A DNA stretch of 58,061 bases from a virus: IMG/VR virus record IMGVR_UViG_3300036826_000378, positions 1 to 58,061 of that record; one strand, 5' to 3'. The notes beneath the pieces were generated by a model. That model did no database searches. It had not been told where the DNA came from and saw only the letters and a program-made list of their open reading frames with translations. Both the position numbers and the translations under genes were made by a program. Below, piece by piece: positions 45,888 through 55,830 of the stretch; the first letter of the stretch is position 1, and each line of letters opens with the position of its first letter.

Positions 45888-48800
45888 GTGGCTGACGTCG
45901 CGCGCCTCCTGCTGCTCCTGACCGGCAACGCCGAGGGTGCCGTCGCGGCCCTGGGTGAAACCGATGCCGCCCTGAAGGAGGTGGGTCGGAGCGCGAACGA
46001 GAGCAACGGGTTCCTCGGCGGCCTCGCCAACGGCTTCAAAGCGCTGGTGGTGGGCACGGTCGCCGTTGGTGCCGTGATTGCCGCCGTCAGCACGAAGTTC
46101 GCCGCTGACTTTCAGCAGGGGACGACACGCCTCATCACCAACGCGGGCGAGACGCGCGATGCCGTCGAGAACATCATCAAGCCAGCGCTGCTGGATATGG
46201 CCGTTACTACCGGCTATTCGACTGAGCAGCTCGTGGAAGGCTTCCGTGTGGTCAGCTCGGCTGGGTACAAGGCAGCCGAGGGCGTCAAGGTACTCACGGT
46301 CTCAGCCGAAGGTGCTCGGGCGGAACAGGCGGACCTCGGTGTTGTCCTGAACGCCGTCACCAGCATCCTCAACGCTTACAACCTCAAAGCTGACGACGCC
46401 GGCATGGTCATGAACACCCTGACCCTGGCCATGCAGAGCGGCAAGCTCACCCTGCAAGACCTCTCCAATGCCCTGGGTACCGTCATCCCCGCGGCGGCGA
46501 ATGCCAACATCAATATCCAGGAACTGACCTCAGCGCTTGCCACCATGGCCAATGAGGGCATCAAGCCGGCGAACGCAGCCACTTATCTGCGGTTCACCAT
46601 CCTGAACCTTCAGAACGCCACACCAAAGGCACGCAAGGAGCTGGAGGCGATCGGGCTGTCTGCTGATTCGCTCAGCCGGACGCTCACCACGCATGGCCTC
46701 GGTGCCGCCCTGGAAGTGCTCGATCAGGCCATCGCCAAGAAGTTCCCTTCCAGTGCCGCTGTGTTCAGGGCGGAGATGGCGAAGGTCAAGGCCGGAACGG
46801 AAGACATGGACACCGCCATGGTGAACATGACCAAGAACAGTCCGGAGGCGACTGCCGCGCTGTCCAACATCACAGGTGGCATCCGTGGCGCGCAGGGTGC
46901 CCTGGCGCTTGGTGGCGCCCACCTGTCCGGGTTCATCTCCATGACAAAGGACGTGACCGACAAGGTGCGCTTGGCCGGTCACGAGATCATCGGATGGCGC
47001 GAGATCCAGGACAACATGAACTTCCAGCTCTCGCGCGCCAAGGAAGCGCTGGAGCTGCTGGCGATCTCGCTCGGGACCAAGCTCTTGCCGTACGCCACCA
47101 TGGCGTTCAAGGTCTTCGCTGACTGGGCCCCCAGTCTAGTCGCCCTGCCTGGCCAGCTTCAAGCGATGGCCACTGTGGTCGCACAGGCGGTCGGTCCCTG
47201 GGCGGCGCTTGTACTGCACATGACGCAGTCGCTGGGGCCTTTCGGCTGGTTCCTGGGGCCGGGAGTAGGGGTCGCTGCCAACCTCCGGGGCGTCCGCGAC
47301 ATGGTCAAGTTGCTCTCGGACGAAATCAGCGTTGGTGCGCCCAAGTGGCTCATCTTCGAAGACGCTCTCCAGCAGATCGGCTTCAGTGCCGATCGCGCCG
47401 GAGAGATCGGGTCACAGTTCCGCTCGGCGTGGGCGGCGGTTCACCCTCTCCTCAGCACGCTGGCCACTGTGATTCGCGGGCTCGACTCCGACATTCGGAT
47501 CGGCGTGCCCTTCTGGATGGCGCTCGAAAACACGCTGATGCGACTGGGAATGGGCGGCAAGCAGGCCATCGCCTGGGGCTACGAACTGCGCCAAATCTGG
47601 GAGGCTATCCAGCGAGCGGGCCGGCAGTTGTGGGAAATGCTGGGGCACGCCCTCGGCCCAGCGCTGACACAGTTTGCGCGCGATGCCGGCCCGCTCTGGA
47701 AGCAACTGCGCGAGACCTGGGAAAGCTTGAAGCCGATCCTGGCCGCCGTGGGCGTCGTGCTGGGCATCATCGCTGCTGTCGGCATGGCGTTGCTGGTCGG
47801 CGTGGTGAAGGGGCTCATCATGGCCCTGGGCGTGGTGCTGCCGGATGCAGTCCACTTCCTGATTACGGCCCTGATGCTCGCTGCTGCGATTATCAAGCTG
47901 GCAGCCGACATCATCGTCGGTTCCTGGCGGCTCGCCATGGCGATCTTCAAGGCGCTGATCTTCGGCGACTGGAAGGGCCTGTGGGAAACCGCGAAGGACG
48001 TTCTCGGCAAGATTGCTGGAGACATCGGGAACATCGTCGGCGACCTGATGGACCTGATCGGCACGATCGTCCACACGGGCGTGATGGCTACCTACTGGTT
48101 CTTCTGGGGGCTGGTGTCCGGGGTCGTCGGCTTCTTCCAGTGGCTGTTCCAGCAGCTCGTCGGCGGGTCGATTGTGCCGGATCTTGTCAACGCCATCATC
48201 CAGTGGATCCTCCGCCTCGACTCGATGGTCATCGCGATCATCCGCCTTCTCGTAAACACCGCCATCGCCGTGTTCATGTACCTCTGGAACGCTGGCGTCT
48301 CTGGAGCGCAGGCGTTGGCGAATGGCGTGTTCGGGGCCTTGCAGTGGATGGCGAACGCGGCAGGTTCGGCTGTGGACTGGCTGAGACAGAACGTCCTCGG
48401 CCGCTTGTCGAGCCTGATCGGCGACGCCATCAGTTATGCCTCTTCAGTGGGCAGCGGGATCGCGAACGGGATCGCGAACGGCATCCGCAACGGGGCCTCC
48501 GTGATCATCAACGCGGCGCGCAGCGCGGCCCAGTCGGCACTGAACGCGGCCAAGAACCTGCTGGGGATCACTTCGCCGTCGACCGTCATGGCGCGGGAGG
48601 TGGGCCTGCCGACCGCCCAAGGCGTGGCCTTGGGTATCGACCAAGGGGCCTCGCAGGCGCAGAACGCCCTCGGGCGTCTCGTGCGTGGCCTGTCACAGGG
48701 AGTCACCGGCGCCGCGCTGGCGACCTCGGCCGACCTGACCGCCAAGCTCTCCAGCTCGATCTCGAACACGGCCGCGGCGTTGACAACCCCGGCGGCCGCA

Positions 48801-48920
48801 GGCGGTACCGACAACGCCGACATCCTCGACCGGCTTGACCGAACGAACCAGCTCCTCCTGGCAATCGCGCGAGGCAAGTCCAATGTGAATGGCTTCGCAG
48901 CCGCACTGAGGCAAGGATGA
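45888..48920 (+). CDS. tail tape measure protein (TP901 type)
   Basis: 1010 residues from GTG 45888. After a short helix comes a hydrophobic stretch. Then the TP901-type core (about residues 70-260: TRLITNAGETRDAVENIIKP, VTTGYSTEQLVEGFRVVSSAG, LSNALGTVIPAAANANINI). Several membrane-like segments lie at about 625-800. The C-terminal helices end in a Gln/Ala-rich tail. By the usual length ruler of about 0.15 nm per residue the tail would be near 150 nm, which is an estimate only. Confidence 0.9.
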   Translation: MADVARLLLLLTGNAEGAVAALGETDAALKEVGRSANESNGFLGGLANGFKALVVGTVAVGAVIAAVSTKFAADFQQGTTRLITNAGETRDAVENIIKPALLDMAVTTGYSTEQLVEGFRVVSSAGYKAAEGVKVLTVSAEGARAEQADLGVVLNAVTSILNAYNLKADDAGMVMNTLTLAMQSGKLTLQDLSNALGTVIPAAANANINIQELTSALATMANEGIKPANAATYLRFTILNLQNATPKARKELEAIGLSADSLSRTLTTHGLGAALEVLDQAIAKKFPSSAAVFRAEMAKVKAGTEDMDTAMVNMTKNSPEATAALSNITGGIRGAQGALALGGAHLSGFISMTKDVTDKVRLAGHEIIGWREIQDNMNFQLSRAKEALELLAISLGTKLLPYATMAFKVFADWAPSLVALPGQLQAMATVVAQAVGPWAALVLHMTQSLGPFGWFLGPGVGVAANLRGVRDMVKLLSDEISVGAPKWLIFEDALQQIGFSADRAGEIGSQFRSAWAAVHPLLSTLATVIRGLDSDIRIGVPFWMALENTLMRLGMGGKQAIAWGYELRQIWEAIQRAGRQLWEMLGHALGPALTQFARDAGPLWKQLRETWESLKPILAAVGVVLGIIAAVGMALLVGVVKGLIMALGVVLPDAVHFLITALMLAAAIIKLAADIIVGSWRLAMAIFKALIFGDWKGLWETAKDVLGKIAGDIGNIVGDLMDLIGTIVHTGVMATYWFFWGLVSGVVGFFQWLFQQLVGGSIVPDLVNAIIQWILRLDSMVIAIIRLLVNTAIAVFMYLWNAGVSGAQALANGVFGALQWMANAAGSAVDWLRQNVLGRLSSLIGDAISYASSVGSGIANGIANGIRNGASVIINAARSAAQSALNAAKNLLGITSPSTVMAREVGLPTAQGVALGIDQGASQAQNALGRLVRGLSQGVTGAALATSADLTAKLSSSISNTAAALTTPAAAGGTDNADILDRLDRTNQLLLAIARGKSNVNGFAAALRQG

Positions 48921-51900
48921 CGACACCATACACGCCGACCTGGCTGGTTCCCTCGACGCCGGGCATGCTTTGCAACTTCTACGGTTCAAATGCGGGCACG
49001 TACGAAACGCCTCCGGCGCCGCACCTCTCGGTGGATGGCTTTAAGACGTCCAACCTGCCGGCTGGTTCGTACTCGTTCGTCATGGTCACGTCCGGGCCTG
49101 GGGGCGTGTCAAACACCAGCCTCGCCGCCTCGATCATCATCACTATCAACCAAGCGATCGACATTGGCATGACAGACATGCCAGATGACACGTGGCCCGT
49201 GTACCGGTTGTACCTTACGTCGGCGCCTGGCGGAGTGACGCTCGGAGAGGTCCCGCTTGTCGACGCAGACGGCACTGGCGCGGCGGTCCCGCTCAACGCG
49301 GGCAGCGAGCAGCAGGGGTACAACGTCGGCGCCGACAACTGGCTCACCGCGGTGAACCAGTGCACGGGCGTCGGCGCTCCGACTGGACCTGGGAATTACG
49401 ACGCGATCCCTCTCACGCTGCGCTACAGCAACCCCAACCAGTCCTCGAAGCCTGCCGCTGCTCGCCTGCGCGTGACCAGAGTCGGCCGGAACGGGACGAG
49501 CTCGGGCTCCGAGGACATCTACGACGGTGGTTGGGTGGGAAACGTGGCCACGCAGGCGGCTCCGAACCTGGAAGGCAGTTTCGGACCGAACGGAGCGGTG
49601 TACTACCCGAAATCGGGTCGTGTCTACCTCCTGCTTGGCAACGCCTCGAACTACTTCCCGTACCAGCGGGCCGGGGCCGCACTGCTCTCTGCGCCGGCTG
49701 CCGGCGGCAGCGTGGGTACCTGGCGCCTGGAAGCTGCCGTGCCATCGGCCGTTGCTGGCGACACCAGCGATCCCGGCGGTCTCTGCATCATCAACGGCTA
49801 CCTCTACACCGTCACGGACGGGAGTATCTGGTATGCCCAGATCCTCGGCGACGGGTCCGTTGCCAACTGGGCGGTCGCTACCCCCTCCACCTACACGGGC
49901 GGTGGTGGAGAGACGCTGTGTGGGTTCGACACTGGCCTGGGAGTCGCGCCCGTCGGCACGATCTTCGTCTTCAATACCACCAGTGTTAACTCGTTTACGG
50001 TCAACCCGGACGGCACCTTGGCTTTCGTCACCAATAAGACGCTATCGGTGGCCTTCCGTAGGTATGGCGCCGCATTCTGCGAGCCGTCCAACACTGTCGG
50101 CGCCACGACGGGCTACCTCGTCTACATGGGCGGCCAGGACGGGAGCAGCGTTGACCAGAGCACCATCTTCTACATCCAAGTAGACCTTGGCACCGGTACG
50201 GGGTTCACAACCTGGACCACATCGGGAGTCACGCTGCCCGCGGCGATGTCCCACTTCGCCTGCGCGCATTGGGGAGCGGTCGCATCTTGGCCAGGTGGAG
50301 AAAGCGGCGGGGTACTGATCGCAGGTGGGGTTTCGGGTGGGGTGGCGCGCAATCAGGTCTACGAAGCGTCCTTCAACACGTGGTACACGCAGTCGCCACC
50401 CCAGTTCACCCAGGTAGGTACGCTCCCGACTACCCTGGCGGCCTGCTCGGCCGCGGTGTTCAACGACTGGCCTTTCATCAACCTGCCGGTGCCGTCGGCG
50501 ATCCCCAATGACACTCGCGACACGAACTACGCTGTCTTCGGGCTCAACGTCACCTACGGCCAGAACGGCTACATCCAGTTTGGCAGCCAGGTCTTCCATT
50601 CGGGTACCGCTTCGGAGCTGACCGGTTCGCAGCTTGGCCAGAACGGTTCTGTTGTCAACAACAGCGATGGTACCGTGGACGTGACGCTCTACGTCAATGC
50701 ACAGCCCCGCCAGAGCGGCCCGGTCAACGCGCCGCTCTACCTCAGCAACGGCGATCAGATCCAGTGCGATGTGCAGTTCCTGGATCAGTCCGGCGATCCC
50801 TCGCCGTGGGCCTCCACGATCATCAACATCGGCCAGCCACCTGGGATCACTGGCATCGTTCCGACGATCAGCACGGCCACAGGAAAGCCGACAGCCAGCT
50901 TCCAGTACCTGCCGGGCGCAGGAGGGGGGCTTCAGGGAACATGGCGCCTCCAGGTGTATACGCCCTCCAGCGCCCTGGTCTTCGACACGGGCACGCGCGT
51001 GGATCAGACCAATGTGGTCGTAGTCAACACGGCCCCGCTGCTGCTCTCTGGTACCCAGTACACGTTCGTCTGGACGGTGGCTTCGACCGACACCCCGATG
51101 AACGACGGACACTCGACCAATCTGATTGGGACCACCAGCCTGCTTGTCACGCCCTCCTACAACCCCCCGCCGCCGCCGCTGAACTTCGCGGTGACGACCG
51201 ACAGCACGCGTTGCGCCGCACTGCCGTCCTGGACGAATCCCATGGCCGGGCCGGCGCTAGGGCCATCTCCAGCGCAGGCTGACCCCACCGGCGCGAGCAG
51301 TCTGCTCCCGGGGACGTACAGCGTCGCCTACACGTTCCTGACCACCGCGGGCTACGAGACGTCAGCGTCGCCCGTGGGGTCGGTTTCGATCGCTGACTTG
51401 CTCGCACCTGCGCTCTCGCCCGCGGTCGTCTCGGCGGATCCCACTGGCGCGCAGGGACTGGTGCCTGGCTCCTACAGCTTCGTCCAGACGTACACCAACA
51501 GCGCGGGGGAGACTACGGTCAGTCCCACCGCAGCGGTGGTCATCGCGGACGTCACCGCTCCCTCGGCGCCGGTTGTGGCTCAGGCCGAACCGACGGGAGC
51601 CGCTGGCCTGATCCCCGGGTCCTATACCTTCGTCCAGACATACACCAATACTGTTGGCGAGACAACTGCGAGCAGCACCGGCAACGTCACCATCGCGGAC
51701 ATCGCGGCGCCTTCGTCGCCTTCTCTGGCGCAATCCGCAGCGTCCAGTGCGTTCACCAGCGGGCAAACAATCCACGTCCGAATCGAATACGCGAACACAG
51801 TTGGCCGCACAACGCCAAGCGCAGACACTTCCATCGTGATTGCGACCAACGGCAACAAGGTGACAACGACGATCACCCTTCCGTCTGGATCCAACGGAAT

Positions 51901-53743
51901 GCGTCTGTTTGTCGGAACCAGTTCGTCCTGTCTCGCCCTGGCTGACATCGATTCGGCCGGAACGGTGACCTTCCTGGGGGGCAAGAGTTCAGGCGTTACC
52001 GTGGTGGTGTCCGGCGGACTCCAGCTCACCATCACTGAAACGGCCAGTGGTACCGGGAACGCGCAGGATGGGACGAACACCGCTCACAGAGTCATCCAAT
52101 GGACGCCACCCTCGCTGCCGGCCGGCCGGACGTCTGTGAAGTTGTACCTCACGGTGGTGCCGGGTGGCGGCCCGGCGTTGGGCTTCGAGGCCAGCGCCTC
52201 TACCACCACGCCGATCCTCATCACAGGTGGAGGGAACGGCACTTCGGCGCCAGGATCGAACACCGCGCACCGCTGCATCCAGTGGACACCACCCTCGCTG
52301 CCGTCCGGCGCTACGAGTGTGAAGTTGTACCTCACTGTGGTGCCCGGGGGCGGCCCTGCCCTCGGCTTCGAGACCTCAGCCACAACCACGACACCCATCG
52401 CGATCACCACGGGCGGCAACGGCACCGCGGCGCCGGGCACCAACACAGCACATCGGGTGATCTCGGTGCCGGCCATCACTCTTCCAGGCGGCGTCTCCGC
52501 TGCGAGGTGGTACCTGACCTCCGCTCCGGGGGGCGTGACGGCTGGATTCGAGGTGCAGAACGGCGGCGGTCCGACGACCATCTCTGCCGGCGGGAACGGC
52601 GTGCTGCCACCGGCCACGACCGGCATGACCCGGATCTACTACCGCCGGAACGGCACGACGCCGTGGTACCTGCTGGTGGACGCATTCGTGAACTACTCGG
52701 TCAAGGTGGAGGCGGAGAGCGGCGTTCTGGCTGGGGGCGCGAGCATCCACTCCGACCACTCCAACTACTCCGGTTCAGGTTTCGTCCCCCTTGCGGCCAC
52801 CGGCAATGCGGACACGCTCAGCGTCACGGTGCCTACCGCTGGCACATACACGCTCGATATCCGTTACGCGAACGGCCAAGGCGTCTCCGAGACGCTGGAC
52901 ATCGTCGTGAACGGCGGCACGCCGCAGACCGTGACCTTCCCCGCCACTGCCAACTGGGACACTTGGGGAGACGTCACCACCACCGTGACACTCTCGGCTG
53001 GAGTGAACACGATCGAGGTAATCGAGAACTCCGGAGACACGGGCCACTTCAACGTGGACTACATCGTCATCTCCGCGGGCGCCTCGTCGGCGGTACTTAT
53101 GGATCAGCTCGCGATCGGCGCCAAGTACGACTTCGCCATCTCGGCAGTCGACACCTCTGGCGGGATGGAGTCGGCGATGACCGCAGCGGTCAGCAACGTT
53201 ACCATCCCGAACCCCGCGAACGGGGCCACCGTCATGCTGCATATCCAGGGACACGGGCCCTCGTACTACGTGCCTTTGATGGCCACCGGCGGCGTGAAGG
53301 TCAAGGGGTTTCTGGACGTGCAGCCGGCGCCGATGTTCGGCCTTGCGGCCCCCACGCTTCGCTACGGGATCACCGACTTCCGCGAGTTCGACATGACGGC
53401 ACGGTTGATCGACACCTCCACCGATCCGTTGGGAGCGACCACGTACACGGAGCTTCAGGGCGTCTTCGCGCAGTTCAAGCAGGGCGCCACAGGCGTGCTG
53501 AGGACGGTGGCTGGCACGATGATGACCGTCGGGCTCTCGGTCATCACCAGTAGCGCGACGGCCTCCCTGTACGACGTCAGCTTCCTGCCTTCCTCGTATC
53601 TGGCGATGCGCGAGATCACCTTGTCGTTTCTCCAAATTCCCAACCAGTACCAGCCGTCCACGACGGCTGGCAGCGCGCTGGGGATGCTGCCACAGGTCAA
53701 TGGTTCGGTGACACCGCTGGACCTGCTGGAGCTGGCCATCTGA
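48917..53743 (+). CDS. very large tail-tip protein with propeller, Ig-like and CBM6-like domains
   Basis: 1608 residues from ATG 48917 (ATGA overlap). N-terminal beta domain (1-230), a kelch-like propeller (about 240-520: YYPKSGRVYLLLGNASNYF, GGQDGSSVDQSTIFY), Ig-like repeats at about 785-930 (three DPTGA...LPGTY / LVPGSYSFVQTYTN units) and three tandem units of about 54 residues at about 1050-1230 (AHRVIQWTPPSLP...LGFEASAST). A CBM6/35-like carbohydrate-binding domain (about 1263-1385) and a C-terminal tail-hub-type domain follow. Probably the host-recognition tip or distal tail protein. Confidence 0.8.
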   Translation: MTTPYTPTWLVPSTPGMLCNFYGSNAGTYETPPAPHLSVDGFKTSNLPAGSYSFVMVTSGPGGVSNTSLAASIIITINQAIDIGMTDMPDDTWPVYRLYLTSAPGGVTLGEVPLVDADGTGAAVPLNAGSEQQGYNVGADNWLTAVNQCTGVGAPTGPGNYDAIPLTLRYSNPNQSSKPAAARLRVTRVGRNGTSSGSEDIYDGGWVGNVATQAAPNLEGSFGPNGAVYYPKSGRVYLLLGNASNYFPYQRAGAALLSAPAAGGSVGTWRLEAAVPSAVAGDTSDPGGLCIINGYLYTVTDGSIWYAQILGDGSVANWAVATPSTYTGGGGETLCGFDTGLGVAPVGTIFVFNTTSVNSFTVNPDGTLAFVTNKTLSVAFRRYGAAFCEPSNTVGATTGYLVYMGGQDGSSVDQSTIFYIQVDLGTGTGFTTWTTSGVTLPAAMSHFACAHWGAVASWPGGESGGVLIAGGVSGGVARNQVYEASFNTWYTQSPPQFTQVGTLPTTLAACSAAVFNDWPFINLPVPSAIPNDTRDTNYAVFGLNVTYGQNGYIQFGSQVFHSGTASELTGSQLGQNGSVVNNSDGTVDVTLYVNAQPRQSGPVNAPLYLSNGDQIQCDVQFLDQSGDPSPWASTIINIGQPPGITGIVPTISTATGKPTASFQYLPGAGGGLQGTWRLQVYTPSSALVFDTGTRVDQTNVVVVNTAPLLLSGTQYTFVWTVASTDTPMNDGHSTNLIGTTSLLVTPSYNPPPPPLNFAVTTDSTRCAALPSWTNPMAGPALGPSPAQADPTGASSLLPGTYSVAYTFLTTAGYETSASPVGSVSIADLLAPALSPAVVSADPTGAQGLVPGSYSFVQTYTNSAGETTVSPTAAVVIADVTAPSAPVVAQAEPTGAAGLIPGSYTFVQTYTNTVGETTASSTGNVTIADIAAPSSPSLAQSAASSAFTSGQTIHVRIEYANTVGRTTPSADTSIVIATNGNKVTTTITLPSGSNGMRLFVGTSSSCLALADIDSAGTVTFLGGKSSGVTVVVSGGLQLTITETASGTGNAQDGTNTAHRVIQWTPPSLPAGRTSVKLYLTVVPGGGPALGFEASASTTTPILITGGGNGTSAPGSNTAHRCIQWTPPSLPSGATSVKLYLTVVPGGGPALGFETSATTTTPIAITTGGNGTAAPGTNTAHRVISVPAITLPGGVSAARWYLTSAPGGVTAGFEVQNGGGPTTISAGGNGVLPPATTGMTRIYYRRNGTTPWYLLVDAFVNYSVKVEAESGVLAGGASIHSDHSNYSGSGFVPLAATGNADTLSVTVPTAGTYTLDIRYANGQGVSETLDIVVNGGTPQTVTFPATANWDTWGDVTTTVTLSAGVNTIEVIENSGDTGHFNVDYIVISAGASSAVLMDQLAIGAKYDFAISAVDTSGGMESAMTAAVSNVTIPNPANGATVMLHIQGHGPSYYVPLMATGGVKVKGFLDVQPAPMFGLAAPTLRYGITDFREFDMTARLIDTSTDPLGATTYTELQGVFAQFKQGATGVLRTVAGTMMTVGLSVITSSATASLYDVSFLPSSYLAMREITLSFLQIPNQYQPSTTAGSALGMLPQVNGSVTPLDLLELAI

Positions 53744-53776
53744 GGGCAACCCCGCCGCTGGCTGACCTTCTGGAGC

Positions 53777-54928
53777 GTGCAGCTCCTCAGCGGCGTCTCC
53801 AGCCTCGGCACCACGTACTCCGCCGCCCAGGTGCTCTCTCAACTGCTCGCGCCGTCAGCGCGTGAGTCATATGTCTTCTACCAGTACGACTACTCCAGGC
53901 GCTTCAAGGCGGATCTGAGCCCACTCGTGAACGTCGGTTCAACGCCGGCCATCGAGCACGACACCACCCGGGCCGTGAAGCGCACGCTCGGGTTCACTAC
54001 CCGCGGTGACGCGCAATTCAGTCAGCTTCGCGATCTGATCCAGCCACGGTACCGTTTGTTCATGCCGGACGGTGGCTACGTGGAGTGGCCACTGGGCCTG
54101 TTCACGGTACTACCGCCGAGTCAGAGCATCACGTCAGCACAGACGTGGCTTCAGTTCCAGCTTCCCGAAGTGACCCAACTTCTTGTGGACGCCAGCTTCA
54201 CGACCACCTACACGGCCGCCGCGGGGGCCAGCTACATCGCGACCATCCGCGACATCGTCTCTACGGCGGACCTCCCCACAACGCTGCCCGTACAGATCGT
54301 GGATCCAGGCACCACCATCCCGGCAACGCTCACCTGGGAGTATGGAACCTCGCGCCTCCAGGCGATCAACGATCTACTCGACGCGATCAGCTACTTCCCG
54401 CTCTGGTCTGACGAGAACGGCACTCTGCGCTCCAGCGAGATCCCCGACTGGAACACAGTGACCCCCTCGGCGACGTTCGACGCGACCAAGCCACAAACTA
54501 CGATCGCCATCGACCTGAGCGAGACCGCCGACATCAGCCAGGCGTACAACCAAGTGCTTGTCGTCGGTGAAGATCCACGCCGAAACGTCGTTACGGGGTT
54601 CTACGAAAACACGAACCCGGAGTCTCAGGTGAGCACGGTCAACTGGCACCCGAAGCTCCAGGTCATCAAGGACTCCTCGGTGCCCGACACGTCTACGGCG
54701 CTGCGCAAAGCCAAGGCCGCGGCACAGCAGGCTGCACGCATCTACACCGAGCTCCAGATGAACACCCTGGCTTGGCCGGTCAGCCAGGACCACGACGTGT
54801 ACGAGGTCACCTACCAATCCACGGACACCGGCCTGGTGACCGGACCCTACGTTGAGATTGGCTGGACGGTGCACGCAGCCACGGGTGGGTTCACCCTGCA
54901 CAGGCTCACGAGGATCGTGCCGTCGTGA
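53777..54928 (+). CDS. tail baseplate hub-like protein
   Basis: 383 residues from GTG 53777. N-terminal SYVFYQYDYSRRFKADLSPL... and IQPRYRLFMPDGG then the long mixed domain (TLTWEYGTSRLQAINDLLDAISYFPLWSDENGTL) recall phage tail proteins that carry baseplate hubs. No catalytic motif. Overlaps the next start by GTGA. Confidence 0.68.
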   Translation: MQLLSGVSSLGTTYSAAQVLSQLLAPSARESYVFYQYDYSRRFKADLSPLVNVGSTPAIEHDTTRAVKRTLGFTTRGDAQFSQLRDLIQPRYRLFMPDGGYVEWPLGLFTVLPPSQSITSAQTWLQFQLPEVTQLLVDASFTTTYTAAAGASYIATIRDIVSTADLPTTLPVQIVDPGTTIPATLTWEYGTSRLQAINDLLDAISYFPLWSDENGTLRSSEIPDWNTVTPSATFDATKPQTTIAIDLSETADISQAYNQVLVVGEDPRRNVVTGFYENTNPESQVSTVNWHPKLQVIKDSSVPDTSTALRKAKAAAQQAARIYTELQMNTLAWPVSQDHDVYEVTYQSTDTGLVTGPYVEIGWTVHAATGGFTLHRLTRIVPS

Positions 54929-55797
54929 CCGGCGGCCCAGACGAGCGCGGCCTTGCCGCATACGTACGCCGGGTGATCCACCGGGGGCCGGTGGACCGCC
55001 GGCTGTTCCCGTGGTTCAAGGGCACCGTCACCGAGGTGCTGACGTCGGGGTACTCCATGATGGTCCGCGTCAGGCGCTCTGGCGAGTTCCTCGCCGATGG
55101 CGGTACGTACGCGGTCGCCATGCCGAACTACCGACCACAGGTGGGCGACACGGTGGACCTTCTGTGGCGCGACGACGACACCGCGTATGCAATGGCGCCG
55201 CGCGGCGGAGCTGGCGGCCTTGCGCCCTGGGGCGGCTGGCTGCACTGGTCGAGGTACGTCGTTGGTGCGGGCGGAAGCGTGGACACCAGCTCCAACCCCG
55301 GCGGGAACATCCCGCTCCCGGTGGGCTACAAGCAAGCCTGGGTGGTCGTTTCGAAGGCGGTGGACACAACTGCAAACACCGGTGCCCAGTGGGGTGGATT
55401 GCAGTTGGCGGTCAGCGGCGGCGCCATCGACACGGCAAATCATTACCGCTGGGTGGACTCGGGGAGTCAGAACGTAGCGGGCACCCCATCCATTGTCGGT
55501 GCATCGGGCTCGGGCGCAGGGGGAGATGCGGCGTTCCGGCCCTTCGTCTTGACCGGTGGAGGAACGGGAACTGCGTGGCCCAGTAGCGCCAACATCTGGA
55601 TCAATCACTATTCCGACCCGAGCACGACCACCACGTTGCTCTGGGACATTAACCAGATCAACAACAGCACGATTATTCGTCGATCGGGTGCGGGATTCTA
55701 TGACCTTGGGGGAGTCGTCACGCTCCTCCACTTCTACGCCTACCAGGCTGGCGCCATGGCCGCCGGTACGACGTTCGATCTCTACGTGGCCTCGTAG
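54925..55797 (+). CDS. baseplate spike/receptor-binding-like protein
   Basis: 290 residues from GTG 54925. Residues 1-95 (GTVTEVLTSGYSMMVRVRRSG, PQVGDTVDLLWRDDDTAY) have the composition of an OB-fold baseplate module. The rest is a Gly/Ser/Thr-rich beta domain (AWVVVSKAVDTTANTG..., TTLLWDINQINNSTI). It may be the terminal adhesive protein. Confidence 0.66.
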   Translation: MTGGPDERGLAAYVRRVIHRGPVDRRLFPWFKGTVTEVLTSGYSMMVRVRRSGEFLADGGTYAVAMPNYRPQVGDTVDLLWRDDDTAYAMAPRGGAGGLAPWGGWLHWSRYVVGAGGSVDTSSNPGGNIPLPVGYKQAWVVVSKAVDTTANTGAQWGGLQLAVSGGAIDTANHYRWVDSGSQNVAGTPSIVGASGSGAGGDAAFRPFVLTGGGTGTAWPSSANIWINHYSDPSTTTTLLWDINQINNSTIIRRSGAGFYDLGGVVTLLHFYAYQAGAMAAGTTFDLYVAS

Positions 55798-55830
55798 GAG
55801 GCAACTCCGGCCGCTCGCTTCTCTGGCGTC

